Positions 46,894 through 57,115 of a stretch of DNA of 64,000 bases are shown here, piece by piece. The DNA is from Halodesulfovibrio sp. MK-HDV (GTDB taxonomy: Bacteria; Desulfobacterota; Desulfovibrionia; Desulfovibrionales; Desulfovibrionaceae). Below the pieces are notes generated by a model, which made no database searches, had not been told where the DNA came from, and saw only the letters and a list, made by a program, of their open reading frames with translations. The position numbers and the translations under genes are program-made. Numbering within the stretch: position 1 is the stretch's first letter; every line of letters starts with the position of its first letter. Where the stretch lies: positions 224,004 through 288,003 of the forward strand of contig NZ_WYDS01000003.1 of assembly GCF_009914765.1 (NCBI RefSeq), in the 5' to 3' direction.

Positions 46894-47601
46894 TTAAGCG
46901 TCGGTGAATTTACGAATAAGAGTAGGGTCTACTTTGTAGCCAGGACCCATAGTGCTTGAGAGGGACATAGCCTTCATGTAAGCACCTTTAGCGGATGATG
47001 GCTTGAGACGGTTCACGTTCTCAAGAACGGTTTTAAGGTTATCCATGAGCTTTTCAGCACCGAAGGATACTTTACCGATTGGAGCGTGAAGAATACCAGC
47101 TTTGTCAACTTTGAATTCAACGCGGCCAGCTTTCATTTCTTTAACTGCGTTTGCTACATCAAAAGTAACAGTGCCAGTTTTTGCGTTAGGCATAAGACCA
47201 CGAGGGCCAAGTACGCGGCCGATCTGACCTACGAGAGCCATAACGTCTGGAGTTGCGATAGCTTTGTCAAAGTCGAGGTTACCGGCTTTAACTTCTGCTA
47301 CGAGCTCTTCTGCACCAACGATTTCAGCGCCAGCTTCACGAGCTTCAGCCTGTTTTTCGCCTTTACAGAATACTGCTACGCGCACATCTTTACCAAGACC
47401 GTGTGGAAGTGAACATGCGCCACGAACCATCTGGTCAGAGTATTTAGGATCAACGCCGAGGTTGATAGCAACGTCAACAGTTTCATCAAATTTTGCATAA
47501 GCAGAATCAACTACTTTGGCCATCGCTTCATCAACTGCAAAACGTGCTGTAAGCTCAAGGCCGTCAGCCACTTTACGGTATTTTTTCCCATGCTTAGGCA
47601 T
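46894..47601 (-). CDS. rplA: ribosomal protein L1
   Basis: The 235-residue protein begins [10 protein letters not shown] and carries the L1 signature around [18 protein letters not shown] and KSGRVEF-like [13 protein letters not shown]. It binds 23S rRNA at the exit-site stalk and usually represses its own operon. It follows rplK in the standard order. Confidence 0.98.
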   Translation of the reverse strand: MPKHGKKYRKVADGLELTARFAVDEAMAKVVDSAYAKFDETVDVAINLGVDPKYSDQMVRGACSLPHGLGKDVRVAVFCKGEKQAEAREAGAEIVGAEELVAEVKAGNLDFDKAIATPDVMALVGQIGRVLGPRGLMPNAKTGTVTFDVANAVKEMKAGRVEFKVDKAGILHAPIGKVSFGAEKLMDNLKTVLENVNRLKPSSAKGAYMKAMSLSSTMGPGYKVDPTLIRKFTDA

Positions 47602-47710
47602 AGTAATATCCTTTTTCTTCTCTGTGTTAATCTCCTGCCGCTCGATCTAAGATAAAATAGCCGGGGTAATATAACCACGGCGAACGGCAGTCCAACTGAT
47701 TTACAGAATG

Positions 47711-48133
47711 CTATTTAACATCAATGCCCATAGAACGGGCAGTACCTGCGATGATCTTTTTAGCTGCATCAATGTCTGCAGCGTTAAGGTCAGGCATTTT
47801 GAGTGTAGCAATTTCTTCGATCTGTGCATCGGTAACGGAACCAACCTTATCACGGTTTGGTTCGCCAGAACCTTTAGCAACTTTAGCAGCTTTAATAAGC
47901 AGCACGGATGCAGGTGGGGTTTTGGTGATGAAAGTGAATGAACGATCCTGGAATACTGTAATGATTACAGGAATGATCATGCCTTTCTGATCCATGGTTT
48001 TTGCGTTAAACGACTTACAAAATTCCATGATGTTAAGGCCGTGCTGACCAAGAGCAGGACCTACTGGAGGAGACGGGTTCGCCGCACCAGCAGGAATCTG
48101 AAGCTTAATTTTTGCAATTTCTTTTTTAGCCAT
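47711..48133 (-). CDS. rplK: ribosomal protein L11
   Basis: The 140-residue protein has the L11 start [27 protein letters not shown] (Pro-rich N-terminal domain binding thiostrepton and stringent factor) and the C-terminal RNA-binding domain ending [11 protein letters not shown]. It stands between nusG and rplA as expected. Confidence 0.98.
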   Translation of the reverse strand: MAKKEIAKIKLQIPAGAANPSPPVGPALGQHGLNIMEFCKSFNAKTMDQKGMIIPVIITVFQDRSFTFITKTPPASVLLIKAAKVAKGSGEPNRDKVGSVTDAQIEEIATLKMPDLNAADIDAAKKIIAGTARSMGIDVK

Positions 48134-48193
48134 ACCACTATACCTCTATAGCAAACGCCACTTGCGTGGCGATAAGTGCTTTATTGTGCTTGT

Positions 48194-48748
48194 TTATCCC
48201 TTATCTACCTGAACAAAGTCCAGCTCGACAGGTGTTTGTCTGCCGAAAATAGATACGGATACTCTGAGCTTACCCTTGTCGTAGTTTACATCTTCCACGA
48301 CGCCGTTGAAACCGCCGAACGGTCCATCAATAACGCGTACTTCATCACCGCGTTCAAAGTTGAACTTAGGACGAGGCTGTTCCTGACGTTCTTCCATCAT
48401 AGCGAGGATACGCGCTGCTTCTGAATCCCGCATAGGGGTAGGGCGGTTTTTGCCGCCAATGAAGCCAGTAACCCGCTGAATGTTGGAAATAAGATGCCAA
48501 GAGAGATCAGTCATGATCATTTTGACCATAACATAACCTGGATAAAACTTACGAGTTGAGGTGCGTTTTTCACCTTTTACAAGTTCTACCACTTTCTCAG
48601 TAGGTACAACAACTTCCTCAATGTCACCTTGAGCTTCGCCGGTGCGGATCATCTGAGCGATGGTCTGCTCTACACGCTGCTCAAAACCTGAGTAGGTGTG
48701 GATAATGTACCAACGAGCTTTTCTTACGGGTGCTTGTTCCTCGGTCAT
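48194..48748 (-). CDS. nusG: transcription termination/antitermination factor NusG
   Basis: The 184-residue protein has the NGN domain (ARWYIIHTYSGFEQRVE.., FYPGYVMVKM) and a C-terminal KOW domain (GDEVRVIDGPFGGFNGVVEDV). It begins 12 bases after secE. NusG binds RNA polymerase, whose genes lie downstream in the same run. Confidence 0.98.
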   Translation of the reverse strand: MTEEQAPVRKARWYIIHTYSGFEQRVEQTIAQMIRTGEAQGDIEEVVVPTEKVVELVKGEKRTSTRKFYPGYVMVKMIMTDLSWHLISNIQRVTGFIGGKNRPTPMRDSEAARILAMMEERQEQPRPKFNFERGDEVRVIDGPFGGFNGVVEDVNYDKGKLRVSVSIFGRQTPVELDFVQVDKG

Positions 48749-48760
48749 AGGAATATCCGT

Positions 48761-48997
48761 TTAGGAAAGAATGTATTCTACGAGCTTTGTAAGACTAAGG
48801 TCTACAAAGCCAAGAAATAGAGACATAACAACAACAAGAGCCAGCACTGCGATGCTGGTTGTCACTGTCTCTTTTCGGGAGGGCCAGACTACTTTTTTAA
48901 TTTCGACCTGGGACTCTTCGAAGAACTCTTTAAACTGAACTGCTTTGTTAGCTTCAGTAGCTTTCGCGTCAGCTTTTTTGGAGTGCTTTTTTGCCAT
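48761..48997 (-). CDS. secE: preprotein translocase subunit SecE
   Basis: This 78-residue protein has a Lys-rich cytoplasmic start, the amphipathic helix with the conserved EIKKVVWPSRKE motif, and a single membrane helix (IAVLALVVVMSLFLGFVD). That is the one-helix form of SecE common in bacteria. It sits between tRNA-Trp and nusG. Confidence 0.97.
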   Translation of the reverse strand: MAKKHSKKADAKATEANKAVQFKEFFEESQVEIKKVVWPSRKETVTTSIAVLALVVVMSLFLGFVDLSLTKLVEYILS

Positions 48998-49028
48998 TGT
49001 CGCCTCGCCGTTGTAAGAAGGAAGAAAA

Positions 49029-49105
49029 TGGCAGGGGTGGAGGGATTCGAACCCGCAACATCCGGTTTTGGAGACCGGCGCTCTAGCCGTTAGAGCTACA
49101 CCCCT
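49029..49105 (-). tRNA. tRNA-Trp (CCA)
   Basis: The minus strand folds into a cloverleaf with acceptor AGGGGTG/CACCCCT, anticodon loop CTCCAAA (anticodon CCA), the GGTTCGAATCC T-arm and an encoded CCA end. Confidence 0.95.
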
Positions 49106-49124
49106 GCGTTCTTATAACAACTAC

Positions 49125-49274
49125 TTACTTAGTTTCGCGGTGAAGAGTGTGTTTCTTGTCCCAAGGACAATACTTGTTCAATTCAACACGAGCAGTAGTG
49201 TTTTTCTTGTTCTTTACGGTCGCGTAATTGCGTCGTTTGCACTCTGTGCAAGCGAGCTGGATATTAACGCGCAT
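49125..49274 (-). CDS. rpmG: ribosomal protein L33
   Basis: This short 49-residue gene reads [17 protein letters not shown].., then [23 protein letters not shown]. It has the first CxxC pair and one further Cys, but the fourth zinc ligand of the Cys-type L33 is Asp (CPWD). It lies three bases after tuf, between tuf and tRNA-Trp, the standard place. Confidence 0.93.
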   Translation of the reverse strand: MRVNIQLACTECKRRNYATVKNKKNTTARVELNKYCPWDKKHTLHRETK

Positions 49275-49277
49275 GAA

Positions 49278-50471
49278 TTACTCCACGATCTCAGAAACAA
49301 CACCAGCGCCTACGGTACGGCCACCTTCGCGGATAGCGAAGCGAAGACCAGTTTCCATTGCGATTGGGTGAATCATTTCTACGTTGAATACAGCGTTATC
49401 GCCTGGCATTACCATTTCAACACCTTCGTCAAGAGCGATTACGCCAGTGATGTCAGTTGTGCGGAAGTAGAACTGAGGGCGGTAGCCGGTGAAGAATGGA
49501 GTGTGACGTCCGCCTTCATCTTTAGAAAGTACGTATACTTCAGCTTTAAACTTGGTGTGAGGGTTGATGGAACCAGGTTTACAAAGAACCTGACCACGCT
49601 CAACTTCTTCACGTTTAATACCACGGATGAGAAGACCAACGTTATCGCCAGCTTCACCACGGTCGAGAAGTTTACGGAACATTTCTACGCCGGTACAAGT
49701 AGTTTTGCGAGTATCTTTGATACCAACAATCTCAACTTCTTCACCAACTGTTACAACACCACGTTCGATACGGCCAGTTACTACTGTACCACGACCGGAG
49801 ATGGAGAACACGTCTTCGATAGGAAGAAGGAAAGGTTTGTCGATGTCACGCTCTGGCTCAGGAATGTAAGAGTCACAAGCGTCGAGGAGTTCGAGGATAG
49901 GACCTGCAGCAGCGTCGTCAGCAGAATCTGCTTCGAGAGCTTTAAGTGCAGAACCACGAATTACAGGAATGTCGTCACCTGGGAAATCGTAAGAAGAAAG
50001 AAGTTCACGAACTTCCATTTCTACGAGTTCAAGCAGTTCTTCGTCGTCAACCATGTCGCATTTGTTCATGAAAACAACGAGGGATGGTACACCAACCTGA
50101 CGAGCGAGCAGGATGTGCTCACGAGTCTGAGGCATAGGACCGTCTGTAGCTGCAACAACGAGGATACCACCATCCATCTGTGCTGCACCGGTGATCATGT
50201 TTTTGATGTAGTCTGCGTGACCTGGGCAGTCAACGTGAGCGTAATGACGTTTGTCAGTTTCGTACTCTACGTGTGCAGTTGCGATAGTGATACCGCGTTC
50301 TTTTTCTTCTGGAGCTTTATCGATTTCGTCAAAAGCTACAGCAGTGCCGCCCATTTTAAGTGCAGCAACTTTAGTGATAGCTGCTGTAAGGGTGGTTTTA
50401 CCGTGGTCAATGTGACCAATAGTGCCGATGTTAACATGCGGCTTACTGCGTTCAAATTTTTGTTTACCCAT
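49278..50471 (-). CDS. tuf: elongation factor Tu
   Basis: The 397-residue GTPase delivers aminoacyl-tRNA to the ribosome. Visible are [10 protein letters not shown] (G1), the switch I segment [24 protein letters not shown] (G3) and NKCD (G4), then domains 2 and 3. ATG 50471 ([12 protein letters not shown]) follows GGGAG; the frame upstream runs into the tRNA and is not coding. G2-domain Val-type substitution in switch I is normal for deltaproteobacteria-like EF-Tu as far as I can tell. Confidence 0.98.
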   Translation of the reverse strand: MGKQKFERSKPHVNIGTIGHIDHGKTTLTAAITKVAALKMGGTAVAFDEIDKAPEEKERGITIATAHVEYETDKRHYAHVDCPGHADYIKNMITGAAQMDGGILVVAATDGPMPQTREHILLARQVGVPSLVVFMNKCDMVDDEELLELVEMEVRELLSSYDFPGDDIPVIRGSALKALEADSADDAAAGPILELLDACDSYIPEPERDIDKPFLLPIEDVFSISGRGTVVTGRIERGVVTVGEEVEIVGIKDTRKTTCTGVEMFRKLLDRGEAGDNVGLLIRGIKREEVERGQVLCKPGSINPHTKFKAEVYVLSKDEGGRHTPFFTGYRPQFYFRTTDITGVIALDEGVEMVMPGDNAVFNVEMIHPIAMETGLRFAIREGGRTVGAGVVSEIVE

Positions 50472-50521
50472 GAGTAGATCTCCCTGGCAATGAATTTTCT
50501 CGGTTATCCGAAAATAATTAA

Positions 50522-50597
<76 letters not shown>

Positions 50598-50636
50598 TTC
50601 TCTTATTCAAAAAGCTATAGGGAGAACTCAGGCTAA

Positions 50637-50712
50637 TGGAGCGGGAAACGAGACTCGAACTCGCAACCCTCAGCTTGGAAGGCTGATGCTCTACCAATTG
50701 AGCTATTCCCGC
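50637..50712 (-). tRNA. tRNA-Gly (TCC)
   Basis: A 76-base cloverleaf on the minus strand has acceptor GCGGGAA, anticodon loop CTTCCAA (anticodon TCC), T-arm GTTCGAGTC and an encoded CCA. Confidence 0.95.
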
Positions 50713-50767
50713 TTATAAGTGCCGTAGTTCTCCGACTTGAGTCTCCTACAGCCTGCTACTTAGCAAC

Positions 50768-50853
50768 TGGTGGTGGGGGGAGGATTTGAACCTCCGAAGG
50801 CATACGCCGACAGATTTACAGTCTGTTCCCTTTGGCCACTCGGGAACCCCACC
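50768..50853 (-). tRNA. tRNA-Tyr (GTA)
   Basis: An 86-base cloverleaf on the minus strand has acceptor GGTGGGG, anticodon loop CTGTAAA (anticodon GTA), the long variable arm expected for tRNA-Tyr, and an encoded CCA. Confidence 0.95.
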
Positions 50854-50858
50854 TGTAC

Positions 50859-50934
50859 TGGAGCTGGCGATGGGACTTGAACCCGCAACCTGCTGATTAC
50901 AAATCAGCTGCTCTACCAATTGAGCCACGCCAGC
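50859..50934 (-). tRNA. tRNA-Thr (TGT)
   Basis: A 76-base cloverleaf on the minus strand has acceptor GCTGGCG, anticodon loop TTTGTAA (anticodon TGT), T-arm GTTCAAGTC and an encoded CCA. It is the first element of the tRNA-tuf run. Confidence 0.95.
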
Positions 50935-51380
50935 AACGAGAGAGTGTCTATATAGTCACCAAAGTTTTGGCAAGTAAAAAACACTTTTTTTTTGATTTAT
51001 TTTGCCTCTTTTTTAAAAAGCTTGATAAATCAGGTAGTTGAAAAAAAGCAAAAACTGTGAAGATTCTCTTCTAATTAGCCATTTAGACAGTGGTTGTCTA
51101 AGTAACAAGTGCAGACACTCTTTCTTTTTACCGCATTTGTCCACTATAATCTGGATAAAGGCTGCATAGGTGCTGTGAATTTTACCGCAAAATAGTGATG
51201 CGGACACACTATAGTCTAAGTGGTACTACACGTGTTTTATATATTTCCACTCTTAAAGTGGAATATAATCTATGTTTTATACCCGCAATGGGTTTTGCGA
51301 GTGCGCTGAATATGCCCCTAAAAAGCAACGCATGTCCAGCTGGATGATTAGGTACATATATATAGATGCGAGACGTAGGA
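50935..51380. other. AT-rich region upstream of the tRNA cluster
   Basis: About 450 bases lie between the first tRNA and the lpxC terminator. It should hold the promoter of the tRNA-tuf run. An imperfect palindrome at 51241-51266 (ATATTTCCACT/AGTGGAATAT) is the only other structure seen. Short frames here are not convincing genes. Confidence 0.5.
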
Positions 51381-51383
51381 TAG

Positions 51384-51406
51384 AAAAAGGCCGCCAAAAG
51401 GCGGCC
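51384..51406 (-). terminator. lpxC terminator
   Basis: The stem GGCCGCC/GGCGGCC with a four-base loop is followed on the minus strand by TTTTTC, 30 bases after the lpxC stop. Confidence 0.9.
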
Positions 51407-51435
51407 CTGAGTTCAAAAAAGGAGGGGGAGGTTTT

Positions 51436-52353
51436 CTATGCTACAGCTGGTGCGGCCACGGATGCAGCAACTTCTGGAGCTTCAACTGCTACAGGAGCCT
51501 CTGCGGTGACGCTTTCAAGGTAAATGTCTGCATTTTCATCGATGGTACGCAGGAACTGGTTGTTCAGTGCATGGCCGGAGCAGTACACTTCAAAGTGTCC
51601 CTCAAGAGGGGAGCCCAGCATTACCATGTCGCCGATGAAATCAAGAATCTTATGGCGAACAAATTCATCAGGGAATCGCAGGCCATCTTCATTCAGTACA
51701 GTATAGTCATCAAGTACGATTGCGTTATCGAGGGAGCCGCCAAGAGCGAGCTTCTTTGAGCGCATGTATTCAACTTCACGGAAGAAGCCAAAGGTACGTG
51801 CTTTTGCGATGTCTGTAGCAAATGTCTCAGGTGTGACTTCAACGGACATTGTCTGCACGCCGATTAGCGGGTGCTCGAAGTCGATTGTGTAGTCGATGGA
51901 GAGACCTTTGTGCGGCTTGGCGCTGATGCGTTTGCCATCACGTTCGAAATTGATTGCTTTCTTGATGCGTTTTACTGTGCGAGGTCGATTCTGTTCGCGC
52001 AGTCCGGCATCTTTAAGCAGAAATATGAAAGAAGCAGCTGAGCCGTCCATAATTGGAACTTCGCCGCCCTGAATTTCGATACGGATGTTGTCGATCTGCA
52101 TACCGTGAATTGCTGCGAGCAGGTGCTCTACGGTAGCGGCAGAAGTGTTGCCGACTCCGAGAACTGTTGCGAGCTGGGTAGCAGTAACAAGCTGTGGTGT
52201 TGGTGCAATGACCTTCACGCCGTCTTCGCCATGTATGTGAAAAATGATGCCTGTGTCTTCAGTGGCAGGGTGAAGAGTAAGTTTTACTATTTTACCGCTA
52301 TGCACACCGACGCCTGAGCATCCGATAGATTTATTAATTGTCTTCTGTAGCAT
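51436..52353 (-). CDS. lpxC: UDP-3-O-acyl-N-acetylglucosamine deacetylase
   Basis: LpxC catalyses the committed step of lipid A synthesis. The 305-residue protein has the N-terminal SGVGVHSGK, the zinc motif HLLAAIHG (family HLxAA..G) and the second metal/catalytic block HKILDFIGDMVMLG, then GHFEVYCSGHALN. After the family end there is a 25-residue Ala/Val/Glu-Pro-rich tail (VTAEAPVAVEAPEVAA..), an oddity. I chose ATG 52353 (MLQKTINKSIG) after GGAGGG. Confidence 0.96.
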   Translation of the reverse strand: MLQKTINKSIGCSGVGVHSGKIVKLTLHPATEDTGIIFHIHGEDGVKVIAPTPQLVTATQLATVLGVGNTSAATVEHLLAAIHGMQIDNIRIEIQGGEVPIMDGSAASFIFLLKDAGLREQNRPRTVKRIKKAINFERDGKRISAKPHKGLSIDYTIDFEHPLIGVQTMSVEVTPETFATDIAKARTFGFFREVEYMRSKKLALGGSLDNAIVLDDYTVLNEDGLRFPDEFVRHKILDFIGDMVMLGSPLEGHFEVYCSGHALNNQFLRTIDENADIYLESVTAEAPVAVEAPEVAASVAAPAVA

Positions 52354-52498
52354 TAAATATTCCCTCCAGCCCTGTATAAGCAAAGAGTGTGCCAGAGAGA
52401 GTGTTATGTTTAGTATTGTGAATTTGTTGTCTTTTTTATACTGAAGCTAGTGCAGCTAACTGTGTGTTTTTAGCACACTGTGACTTTTTAGCACAGTA

Positions 52499-53377
52499 CT
52501 ACGCTTTATATCCGCAGACGAATCGGTCATGACCAGATAGGTCTTTTATGACAGCTGTTTCGCGCCATATGTCAGTGTTTTTCGAAAATTCTTTCATTAA
52601 ATCAGCGCCTTGCCAAAATCCCATTTCCATAATGAAAAATCCTGAAGGCTTAAGCCATGTTGCAGCAAGTTCAATAAGTGGTATCCCATGTTCAAGTCCA
52701 CTTGTTCCAGGGACGAGTGCTGAAGATGGTTCAAATTGCTGAACTTCTCGATCCAGAGTTATATATTCGGACTGGCTAACATACGGCGGATTTGTGGCAA
52801 TTAGGTCAAATGTGTTGTTTTTGAACAACGGTGTGGTGAAATCGGCACGGATACATGTGACTCTATCTGCAACCTGATTGTCATGAATATTCTGCTTTGC
52901 TGTGGTTATTGCCCCTTCAGAAAGGTCGACAGCAACCCCGAATGCTTCAGGTAATTCTGCGGCGATGGTTGTGGCAATGCAGCCGCTTCCAGTGCCCAAA
53001 TCTGCAAAACGGAATGCACCCTTATGGGAGAATCGCTCTACAATGGCTTCGATGAGATGTTCAGTTTCCGGTCTGGGAATAAGGGTGTGTGAATTGACAT
53101 GAAACGGTCGCCCGTAGAATTCACGTTCGCCCATGATGTATGCGGCAGGTTCACCAGTGCCTCGACGGAGGATGAGCTTTTCCATTTCAGCGTATGCTTC
53201 AGTGGAAACTTCACGTTTGGAGTTGATAAGAATATCGAGACGGGAGATGCCGAGAATTTTGCGGAGCACTAGTTCAGCCGAAAGTCTTGGAGAATCAACA
53301 GCCTTCCCGGAAAGGTATTCCGAGAAGGCTGTAATAATCGACTGAATGGTGAGCTGTGCGGGTTTTTGTACCGCCAT
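52499..53377 (-). CDS. prmC: peptide chain release factor glutamine methyltransferase
   Basis: The 292-residue enzyme methylates the Gln of the GGQ motif in release factors. It has an N-terminal helical domain, the substrate-recognition motif GEREFYGRPF, SAM-binding DLGTGSGCIA and the catalytic NPPYVS. It follows prfA, which encodes its substrate, by 12 bases. Confidence 0.96.
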   Translation of the reverse strand: MAVQKPAQLTIQSIITAFSEYLSGKAVDSPRLSAELVLRKILGISRLDILINSKREVSTEAYAEMEKLILRRGTGEPAAYIMGEREFYGRPFHVNSHTLIPRPETEHLIEAIVERFSHKGAFRFADLGTGSGCIATTIAAELPEAFGVAVDLSEGAITTAKQNIHDNQVADRVTCIRADFTTPLFKNNTFDLIATNPPYVSQSEYITLDREVQQFEPSSALVPGTSGLEHGIPLIELAATWLKPSGFFIMEMGFWQGADLMKEFSKNTDIWRETAVIKDLSGHDRFVCGYKA

Positions 53378-53389
53378 AATGCCCTCGTG

Positions 53390-54460
53390 TTATGCGTCAG
53401 CCTGAGATTTGAGCTTCTCAGCCTGATCTGCAGTGATAAGAGCGTCGATCAGCTCGTTGATGTCGCCATCCATGATGGCGTCAAGTTTGTACATGGTCAG
53501 ATTGATGCGGTGGTCTGTACAGCGACCTTGTCCGAAGTTGTATGTACGGATACGACCGGAGCGGTCACCGGAGCCAACCTGAGATTTGCGCTGTTCAGCA
53601 AGTTCATCATGCTGTTCCTGCTGTACCTTCTGCAATAAGCGGGAGGAGAGGATTTTAAGCGCTTTGGCTTTGTTCTTGTGCTGGGATTTTTCATCCTGAC
53701 AGGAAACAACAAGGCCAGTTGGAAGGTGTGTTACGCGGATAGCGGAGTCAGTTGTGTTAACGGACTGACCACCAGGGCCGGAAGCACGGAAAACGTCGTA
53801 TCGAAGGTCTTCGTTACGAATGTTTGCGTCAACCTCTTCTGCTTCAGGCATAATTGCGACTGTAGCAGCGGAAGTGTGAACGCGACCCTGAGTTTCTGTT
53901 GCAGGAACTCGCTGCACGCGGTGGATGCCGGATTCGAACTTGAGGCGGCTGTATACTTTGTCACCTTTAACAAGTGCGATAACCTCTTTGAGGCCACCGG
54001 TTCCGGTTTCGCTGGTGCTGAGTAGTTCGACTTTCCAGCCGATGCGTTCAGCGTAGCGGGAGTACATGCGGAACAAGTCACCAGCAAACAGTGCTGCTTC
54101 GTCGCCGCCGGTACCTGCACGGATTTCCAGAATGGTGTTCTTTTCATCCATTGGATCTTTAGGAAGAAGTAAAACTGTAAGGTGAGCTTCCATTTCAGGA
54201 ATATTGCGCTCAAGTTCTTTAACTTCTTCTTTTGCCATTTCGGCAAGTTCCGGATCGCTGTCACCCATGAGTTCTTTATTTTCAGAAAGAGACTCTTGCA
54301 TGATGCGGTATTTACGGAATGCTTCAACGATGTCTTTAAGATCTGAATGAGCCTTGGTCAGCTTGCGGTAGCGTTCCTGGTCACCAAAGACTTCAGGAGA
54401 GCTAAGCTGCATTTCAAGGTCTTCGAATTTGCGCTCAAGATGTTCTAACTTGGCTAACAT
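53390..54460 (-). CDS. prfA: peptide chain release factor 1
   Basis: The 356-residue protein terminates translation at UAA and UAG. The PxT-region reads [14 protein letters not shown] and the GGQ loop is [18 protein letters not shown] 54460 shares a base with the stop of the DUF1385 gene and follows GGAGA, so translation is coupled to that gene. Confidence 0.97.
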   Translation of the reverse strand: MLAKLEHLERKFEDLEMQLSSPEVFGDQERYRKLTKAHSDLKDIVEAFRKYRIMQESLSENKELMGDSDPELAEMAKEEVKELERNIPEMEAHLTVLLLPKDPMDEKNTILEIRAGTGGDEAALFAGDLFRMYSRYAERIGWKVELLSTSETGTGGLKEVIALVKGDKVYSRLKFESGIHRVQRVPATETQGRVHTSAATVAIMPEAEEVDANIRNEDLRYDVFRASGPGGQSVNTTDSAIRVTHLPTGLVVSCQDEKSQHKNKAKALKILSSRLLQKVQQEQHDELAEQRKSQVGSGDRSGRIRTYNFGQGRCTDHRINLTMYKLDAIMDGDINELIDALITADQAEKLKSQADA

Positions 54461-55470
54461 TATTCTTTCTCCGCTACTGTATACTCAGGGGTATATATAT
54501 CGTCAGGAGCCTCGTCGCCGAGAGCTTCCTTAAGTGCAACAATGGCAACCTCAAGCTGCTTTGAATCTGGTTCATGGGTGGTGAGCATTTGCAGCATCAT
54601 ACCCGGAGCGCTGAGGAGTTTGCCTAAAAATGTGTCATTAATCTTTGCGCTGTACTTAATGAGTTCATATGCAAATGCGCTGATAGGCGCCATGAGCAAC
54701 AGCTTAAAGAAGATAATGAAACCGTGTTTTACGTATGTCGATTCAGGTGTCCAGACCATAAGCATTGCTGGAACCAGAATGGTGTGCAGAATGATGGCTA
54801 CGGACAGAACAAAGAGCATGAAGGTGGTGCCGCAGCGCGGGTGCAATCTACTATGCAGAATTGCAGAACCGGGGCTTACAGCTTTTCCGTCTTCAAACGC
54901 CCAGATTACTTTATGTTCGGCGCCATGGTACTGGAAAACACGCTTAATGTCAGGGATGAATGAGATACTAATGATGTATCCCAAAAAGATGCTGAATTTG
55001 AAGAAGCCGTCCCATATCTGAAACGAAAGCCCGTCAACATCACCACCAAGCCCTAAGTAGTTCATCCCGATGGAGAACAGGTGTGGCAGCACAACAAAAA
55101 GGAACAGTGCGATGCCAACAGAACAGATGAGTGTAAGGGTGAGGTGCCACGGTTTAAGTTCTTCTTCCTCTTCGCCGTCTACAGCTTGTGTAGCGGAAAA
55201 ATTGAGAGCCTTAATGCCGTTGACCAATGTTTCAATAAGAATAGGAAAGCCGCGTACGAAAGGACGCTTGAAAAAATCAGCCTTTGAAAAGGTAAACCAA
55301 GGGCGTTGATCCACAATAATCGAGCCGTCAGCTTTGCGAACTGCAATAGCTAATCGGTCCTGATTGCGCATCATGACGCCTTCCATAACTGCCTGACCAC
55401 CGACATTGCATCGGGCTGCAGAAAGTATGGCTGATAAAATAGAGCGGAAATTTTTGCGGAGAGTAGTCAT
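54460..55470 (-). CDS. DUF1385 family membrane protein
   Basis: The 336-residue protein begins with the DUF1385 signature [15 protein letters not shown], followed by [25 protein letters not shown] and, after two membrane helices, [13 protein letters not shown] and [10 protein letters not shown]. About five membrane segments are present. The family is widely conserved beside rpmE and prfA but its function is unknown to me. It follows rpmE by 110 bases. Confidence 0.92.
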   Translation of the reverse strand: MTTLRKNFRSILSAILSAARCNVGGQAVMEGVMMRNQDRLAIAVRKADGSIIVDQRPWFTFSKADFFKRPFVRGFPILIETLVNGIKALNFSATQAVDGEEEEELKPWHLTLTLICSVGIALFLFVVLPHLFSIGMNYLGLGGDVDGLSFQIWDGFFKFSIFLGYIISISFIPDIKRVFQYHGAEHKVIWAFEDGKAVSPGSAILHSRLHPRCGTTFMLFVLSVAIILHTILVPAMLMVWTPESTYVKHGFIIFFKLLLMAPISAFAYELIKYSAKINDTFLGKLLSAPGMMLQMLTTHEPDSKQLEVAIVALKEALGDEAPDDIYTPEYTVAEKE

Positions 55471-55500
55471 CTGTTCCTCGCAGTCGAGCTAAAGAATACT

Positions 55501-55558
55501 CCTCCCCAAAAAGCAAACCTTTAAGGGGAGGAAGATTCGCCGCCGGTCTGGCGACGGC
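55501..55558 (-). terminator. two hairpins between rpmE and DUF1385 genes
   Basis: A 7-bp stem with a G-U pair at 55539-55558 and CCTCCCC/GGGGAGG at 55501-55531 lie in the intergenic gap. Neither has a strong T run; partial termination or RNA stability are possible roles. Confidence 0.35.
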
Positions 55559-55580
55559 CTCAAAAAATGCGAGAAAAATG

Positions 55581-55790
55581 CTATTTCTGGAAACTTGCGT
55601 ATTTCTTGCGGAAACGGTCAATACGACCTGCGGTATCAACGAAACGCTGGTTACCAGTGTAGAACGGGTGGCACTGAGAGCAAATTTCAACTGCTACTGC
55701 GTCACCTTTAGTAGAACGTGCTACGGATTCATAGCCGCATGCACAAGAGATTTTTGCCTGGAACACTTTAGGATGGGTATCTTTTTTCAT
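55581..55790 (-). CDS. rpmE: ribosomal protein L31
   Basis: The 69-residue protein reads [21 protein letters not shown].., with CAC and [24 protein letters not shown]. The four Cys identify the zinc-binding form of L31, which can serve as a zinc store. It starts the rpmE-DUF1385-prfA-prmC run. Confidence 0.97.
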   Translation of the reverse strand: MKKDTHPKVFQAKISCACGYESVARSTKGDAVAVEICSQCHPFYTGNQRFVDTAGRIDRFRKKYASFQK

Positions 55791-56133
55791 ATAAAACTCC
55801 TCACGAAGATGCAGAACGGATTTTCTTACGTCAGTTGCGTTTGGAAGGCAAGAAAAATATATTGAGTCTCCACAAACGATGATGTAGTTGACAGTTCGCT
55901 TTGGTTTATAAGCGTGGCATCATAAAACTGCATTTAACTAGTCTGCCTGCCTCGGGGTGAATGAATTTGTTTCGTATCTCACCGAGGTGCAAAGCAATTT
56001 TTACCGAGCCGAACACGCTATGGTTTAAATACATAGCTGGCTCGTCGCAGTCTAAGATGTCCCGCGCGATCTTGTAATTATAACCGGCAAGGAGTGCGTA
56101 TGCCTCCCTTGCTTCAATGTCAAGGCAAATAAT
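55791..56133. other. intergenic region between rpmE and tlyA
   Basis: About 340 bases separate two divergent genes and should carry both promoters. I see no gene; a minus frame spanning 55906-56277 runs antisense into tlyA. Confidence 0.6.
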
Positions 56134-56877
56134 ATGGCAAAAAAAGAACGAGCCGATCAACTTGTTTTTGATGCGGGTCTGGCAGATAGCCGTGAAAAGG
56201 CTAAACGCCTTATTATGGCAGGTCAAGTGTACGTTATTCGCAACGGTAACCCAGAGCCGGTTATAAAGCCGGGTCAAAAAATGGATTTAGAATCTCTATT
56301 CGAAGTTAAGGGCGTTGAACGCTTTGTTAGTCGCGGTGCTTATAAACTGCTTACAGCGATTGAACATTTTGGAATTGATCCTGCGGGTAAGGTGGCATTG
56401 GATGCCGGTGCGTCCACGGGTGGATTCTCTGATTGCCTGCTTCAGCATGGTACTACAAAAGTATATGCAGTGGATGTTGGTTACGGCCAATTGCACGAAA
56501 AGCTGCGTCAGGACGAGCGTGTTATTAATCTCGAGCGTACGAACCTGCGTAATCTCAATGACACAATTATTCCAGAGCCGCTTGATCTCGTTGTAGGTGA
56601 TGTGTCTTTTATCTCCTTGAAGCTTGTTCTTCCTCCTTGCGTTGCTCTGCTTCGTGATGGTGGTGAAGTGGCTATGCTCATTAAGCCTCAGTTTGAATTA
56701 GGACCTGGTATGACCGACAAAGGCGTTGTGCGTGATCCTGCTTTGCACCAACAGGCAATAGATGACGTAACAGGTTTTGCCATAAATGAATTAAAGCTTA
56801 CATTGCTGGGGGTTGTTCCATCCAGCATCAAGGGGCCTAAGGGTAATCAGGAGTTCATAGCGTACTTTAAAAAATAG
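56134..56877 (+). CDS. tlyA: TlyA-family rRNA 2'-O-methyltransferase
   Basis: The 247-residue protein has an N-terminal S4 RNA-binding domain (RADQLVFDAGLADSREKAKRLIMAGQV-type start) and an FtsJ-like methyltransferase domain with VALDAGASTGGFSDCLL as the SAM loop and the VVGDVSFISL catalytic strand. TlyA proteins methylate 16S/23S rRNA ribose and affect capreomycin sensitivity; some have been called hemolysins. It stands alone with a weak ribosome binding site. Confidence 0.93.
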   Translation: MAKKERADQLVFDAGLADSREKAKRLIMAGQVYVIRNGNPEPVIKPGQKMDLESLFEVKGVERFVSRGAYKLLTAIEHFGIDPAGKVALDAGASTGGFSDCLLQHGTTKVYAVDVGYGQLHEKLRQDERVINLERTNLRNLNDTIIPEPLDLVVGDVSFISLKLVLPPCVALLRDGGEVAMLIKPQFELGPGMTDKGVVRDPALHQQAIDDVTGFAINELKLTLLGVVPSSIKGPKGNQEFIAYFKK

Positions 56878-57115
56878 ATATTGAATGCTTTTTATAGCGT
56901 AGGTGATTGCTTTTGTTATTTAAAGTTTTGCTTCTTTTAACCGATGAGAAACGATACGGTTCTCCAACTGCGTGATAACACATACTTATGGATGGTTGTA
57001 CGAAAGAAAAAATGTGCGTTTTCTTTCAAAATCTATACGAGTGTGCAGGATCAAAAATGGTCATGGAAATCGTTTACGTGGGGTTTAAGTTTTATCGGTA
57101 AAATAGGGGTTTAAT

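Noticed and set aside
49068..50477. A plus-strand frame of 469 codons opposite tuf
   Set aside because: It is the antisense of the highly conserved tuf and rpmG genes and starts inside tRNA-Trp; its composition (many Phe, Ser, Thr, Val) is what the reverse strand of biased codons gives.
55906..56277. A 123-codon minus frame between rpmE and tlyA
   Set aside because: Its N-terminal half is antisense to tlyA and no ribosome binding site is present.
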